DNA of 6,710 bases from Treponema sp. (lineage in GTDB: Bacteria; Spirochaetota; Spirochaetia; Treponematales; Breznakiellaceae). The stretch covers positions 1 through 6,710 of the forward strand of contig JAISPH010000103.1 in NCBI GenBank assembly GCA_031275035.1, read 5' to 3'. This document shows positions 5,363 through 6,710 of this stretch, piece by piece. Each line of letters opens with the position of its first letter. The first letter of the stretch is position 1. The translations under genes and the position numbers were made by a program. The notes under the pieces were generated by a model. That model was not told where the DNA came from. It ran no database searches and saw only the letters and a program-made list of their open reading frames with translations.

Positions 5363-6085
5363 ATGCAGCATGATTCCGTCCGTGGGGTAATACCCAAGAG
5401 CCCGCTTGCGCGGTGGAGCCTTGGGGCGGTTTTGGCCGCGGTCTCCGCTTTTGGATCAAAGGCATTGGATCCCGCATACAATCTATACCTTGCAGAACGA
5501 AGATACCGGCAAGCAAGCTTGCTCCTGGGTATCTTCATTATTTATGTTTTTTCCGTATCGCCGGTATTATATGCACAAGAAATAAATGAAAATGATATTA
5601 CCGCCGAAAATAAAAAATATGCGGTATTATATTATTATATGCAGGTATATAATGATGAGAATTATGTGAATAGATTTGTTGAAAAATTATCTGAAACAAA
5701 ATCACAAGATCGATTGAAACTAATCAAAATAGACAGGACTATTGAAAATGACAATATCACATATACCTTTTCCGGTGAATGTATATTTCAGTCAAACGAA
5801 GCAGGATACATTATCTCCAGAATAAAATTGACGGATACGTTTACCGGAGATCCGGCAATAGATGATTTGATTGCCAGCCTGCGTGATGGAAGATTTTTTG
5901 GGGATAACCTTGAAATTATTGACGAATTAGTTGAAGAGGGAATGGATGAAAATGGTAAATTTAAAATACATACAAAGTGGGAATTGGGAAGGGCTGATTA
6001 TTTATTAAGAATATTTAAAAATACGCTTTATAGTGTCAAAAACAAACTGTTAAATTATAAGTATCTTGATAAAATGCCATGGTAA
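5363..6085 (+). CDS. Unrecognised exported protein, chimeric N-terminus
   Basis: A 240-codon frame I cannot assign to a family. Codons 1-51 are GC-rich (39 of 60 bases at 5401-5460); from about codon 58 the DNA is strongly AT-rich. Residues ~52-70 (SLLLGIFIIYVFSVSPVLYA) form a hydrophobic signal-peptide-like core with a plausible cut before QEINEND, but it lies too far from the first Met for an ordinary signal peptide. The mature part is acidic and polar with a C-terminal basic end (KNKLLNYKYLDKMPW) and no cysteine-anchored lipobox. The real start may be downstream, for example TTG at 5519, or the first 50 codons may be unrelated DNA joined in frame. Neither candidate start has an RBS. It is followed by tandem in-frame stops TAA TGA and then a remnant in the same frame. 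Confidence 0.5.
   Translation: MQHDSVRGVIPKSPLARWSLGAVLAAVSAFGSKALDPAYNLYLAERRYRQASLLLGIFIIYVFSVSPVLYAQEINENDITAENKKYAVLYYYMQVYNDENYVNRFVEKLSETKSQDRLKLIKIDRTIENDNITYTFSGECIFQSNEAGYIISRIKLTDTFTGDPAIDDLIASLRDGRFFGDNLEIIDELVEEGMDENGKFKIHTKWELGRADYLLRIFKNTLYSVKNKLLNYKYLDKMPW
5499..5536. repeat. 38-bp inverted repeat with perfect 12-bp core
   Basis: GAAGATACC (5499-5507) is inverted as GGTATCTTC (5528-5536), and the perfect palindrome AGCAAGCTTGCT (5512-5523) sits on exactly the same centre, between 5517 and 5518. The four bases on each side between core and arms do not pair. It lies inside the 5363 frame, at the switch from GC-rich to AT-rich sequence. Confidence 0.6.
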
Positions 6086-6088
6086 TGA

Positions 6089-6337
6089 ATTGGATCTAAA
6101 GAGAACAGCCGCTGCCATGTGGTCAATAAAACCAGTTCAATATATTTTTCCAATAATGAATCAATTTCAAAAATATATGAAAAAGAAGTAGCTTTAGAAG
6201 AAGGGGAATATCATTTAAAAACGGCCTTGTTTACTTTGGGCAGGGACATAAAAAGGGAAGGGTTATTTTATGAGAGTTTAACAGGAAAACGATTAATCTC
6301 GACTTATACAGTATTAAACATGGAGTTAAAACTATAA
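6089..6337 (+). pseudogene. C-terminal gene remnant, AT-rich
   Basis: An open stretch of 82 codons plus stop begins directly after TAA TGA and is in the same frame as the 5363 ORF. The only initiator near its beginning is GTG at 6119, with no Shine-Dalgarno sequence. The product (starting VNKTSSIYFSNNES, ending STYTVLNMELKL) is not recognised. It has beta-rich, polar character (GEYHLKTALFTLGRDIKREG) like the tail of an exported or surface protein. It could be the 3' end of a gene whose 5' part was lost, or the tail of the upstream frame cut off by stop mutations. A short real gene from GTG 6119 is possible but less likely. Confidence 0.4.
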
Positions 6338-6526
6338 TTTTAACGTATTTGATTTTTTACGCAATTATACCGTAACGTACACAGAGAGCGTATGAATTTT
6401 CATACGCCAAAATGAGCGCTTTTGGCCCGATTATTCAATCAGCCCGCCATAATAGCCATAGCCATGAATAATTAGTCATTCTACTTATTACTTGTGTCTA
6501 ACGAAAAACTTTTTGAGAAAATATTG
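6338..6526. other. AT-rich non-coding stretch with hairpins
   Basis: No supportable gene. It contains GCGTATGAA-tt-TTCATACGC (6388-6407), immediately overlapped by CCAAAA / TTTTGG (6407-6412 and 6420-6425), and ATTATTCA (6430-6437) inverted as TGAATAAT (6465-6472). None has a following T-tract, so these are not clear terminators. The stretch ends at copy 2 of the structured repeat. Confidence 0.5.
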
Positions 6527-6605
6527 GACTTGTTCGATAACCCGGTTGGTTATCTCACAAGTCTCCCAAAAAACGTGGATTTCTTAATGACATCCACGTT
6601 TTTTG
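6527..6605 (+). repeat. Structured repeat, copy 2 (intact)
   Basis: Outer stem GACTTGT (6527-6533) / ACAAGTC (6557-6563) encloses GATAACC (6536-6542) / GGTTATC (6548-6554) with loop cggtt, followed at once by a long terminator hairpin. Relative to copy 1 at 5275-5362 it lacks the second inner arm and 15 bases. Pair T6538-A6552 replaces G5286-C5300 of copy 1, a compensatory change that favours a conserved fold. A competing reading as part of a 47-codon frame (6494-6637) is treated under findings. Confidence 0.65.
6567..6605. terminator. Bidirectional intrinsic terminator hairpin
   Basis: A perfect 14-bp stem pairs 6567-6580 (C, six A, CGTGGAT) with 6592-6605 (ATCCACG, six T, G) around an 11-base loop. 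The A-tract on one arm and T-tract on the other give a U-rich tail in either direction. It forms the right half of repeat copy 2; the corresponding part of copy 1 has degenerated. Confidence 0.8.
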
Positions 6606-6621
6606 TTGTTTTTAAGCGGTT

Positions 6622-6651
6622 GTTGTTCAGAAACTGAAGTTTCTAAACAAC
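6622..6651. repeat. Inverted repeat after the terminator
   Basis: GTTGTT (6622-6627) pairs with AACAAC (6646-6651), then after a single mismatch AGAAACT (6629-6635) pairs with AGTTTCT (6638-6644) around a tight GA centre. This is 13 paired bases on each side. No T-tract follows. Role unknown; it may be part of a longer repeat module with copy 2. Confidence 0.5.
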
Positions 6652-6710
6652 TCTATTACATGAATTTTGTTTTCCACATGCCGACCGCAATGAAGAACAA
6701 TTTGAAATGA

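Overview
The window reads as chromosomal DNA from a spirochaete, most likely a Treponema of the higher-GC, gut-associated kind. That placement is an inference from gene content and style: a stand-alone DUF2156 protein, peptidase T, and a decayed DUF2147 protein with spirochaete-like wording. No rRNA or taxonomic marker is present. Most of the window is GC-rich (35 of 60 bases at 3181-3240). The stretch from about 5537 to 6526 is strongly AT-rich (12 of 60 at 5581-5640).

Layout. 1-164 is intergenic DNA with small GC-rich hairpin repeats. On the minus strand lie a PlsC/GPAT-type acyltransferase (165-1085) and, upstream of it, peptidase T (1146-2402). A compact divergent promoter region (2403-2531) separates pepT from a plus-strand pair: a DUF2156 acyltransferase-like protein (2532-3440) and a Dam-type adenine methyltransferase (3437-4318). 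The pair overlaps by ATGA and ends at a strong intrinsic terminator (4380-4425). Convergent with dam is a DUF2147 pseudogene on the minus strand (4424-4904) with one nonsense codon and four apparent frameshifts. Upstream of it on the minus strand is a small CopZ-type metallochaperone (5040-5240).

The right third is an AT-rich accessory segment. It holds an unrecognised exported protein whose first ~50 codons are GC-rich and unlike the rest (5363-6085), then a gene remnant in the same frame after tandem stops (6089-6337), then non-coding DNA. Two direct copies of a structured repeat (5275-5362 and 6527-6605) bracket this segment.

Main observations. (1) Several genes lack a Shine-Dalgarno sequence but have a -10 hexamer 6-10 bp before the ATG, which predicts leaderless or near-leaderless mRNAs; copZ, by contrast, has an ordinary RBS. 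(2) The two-copy repeat folds into nested hairpins and shows one compensatory base-pair change between copies. (3) The AT-rich segment looks inserted, with a chimeric ORF and a 38-bp inverted repeat at the composition break. I see no defence island, CRISPR array, or clearly new multi-gene system. The structured repeat and the leaderless pattern are the best candidates for follow-up.
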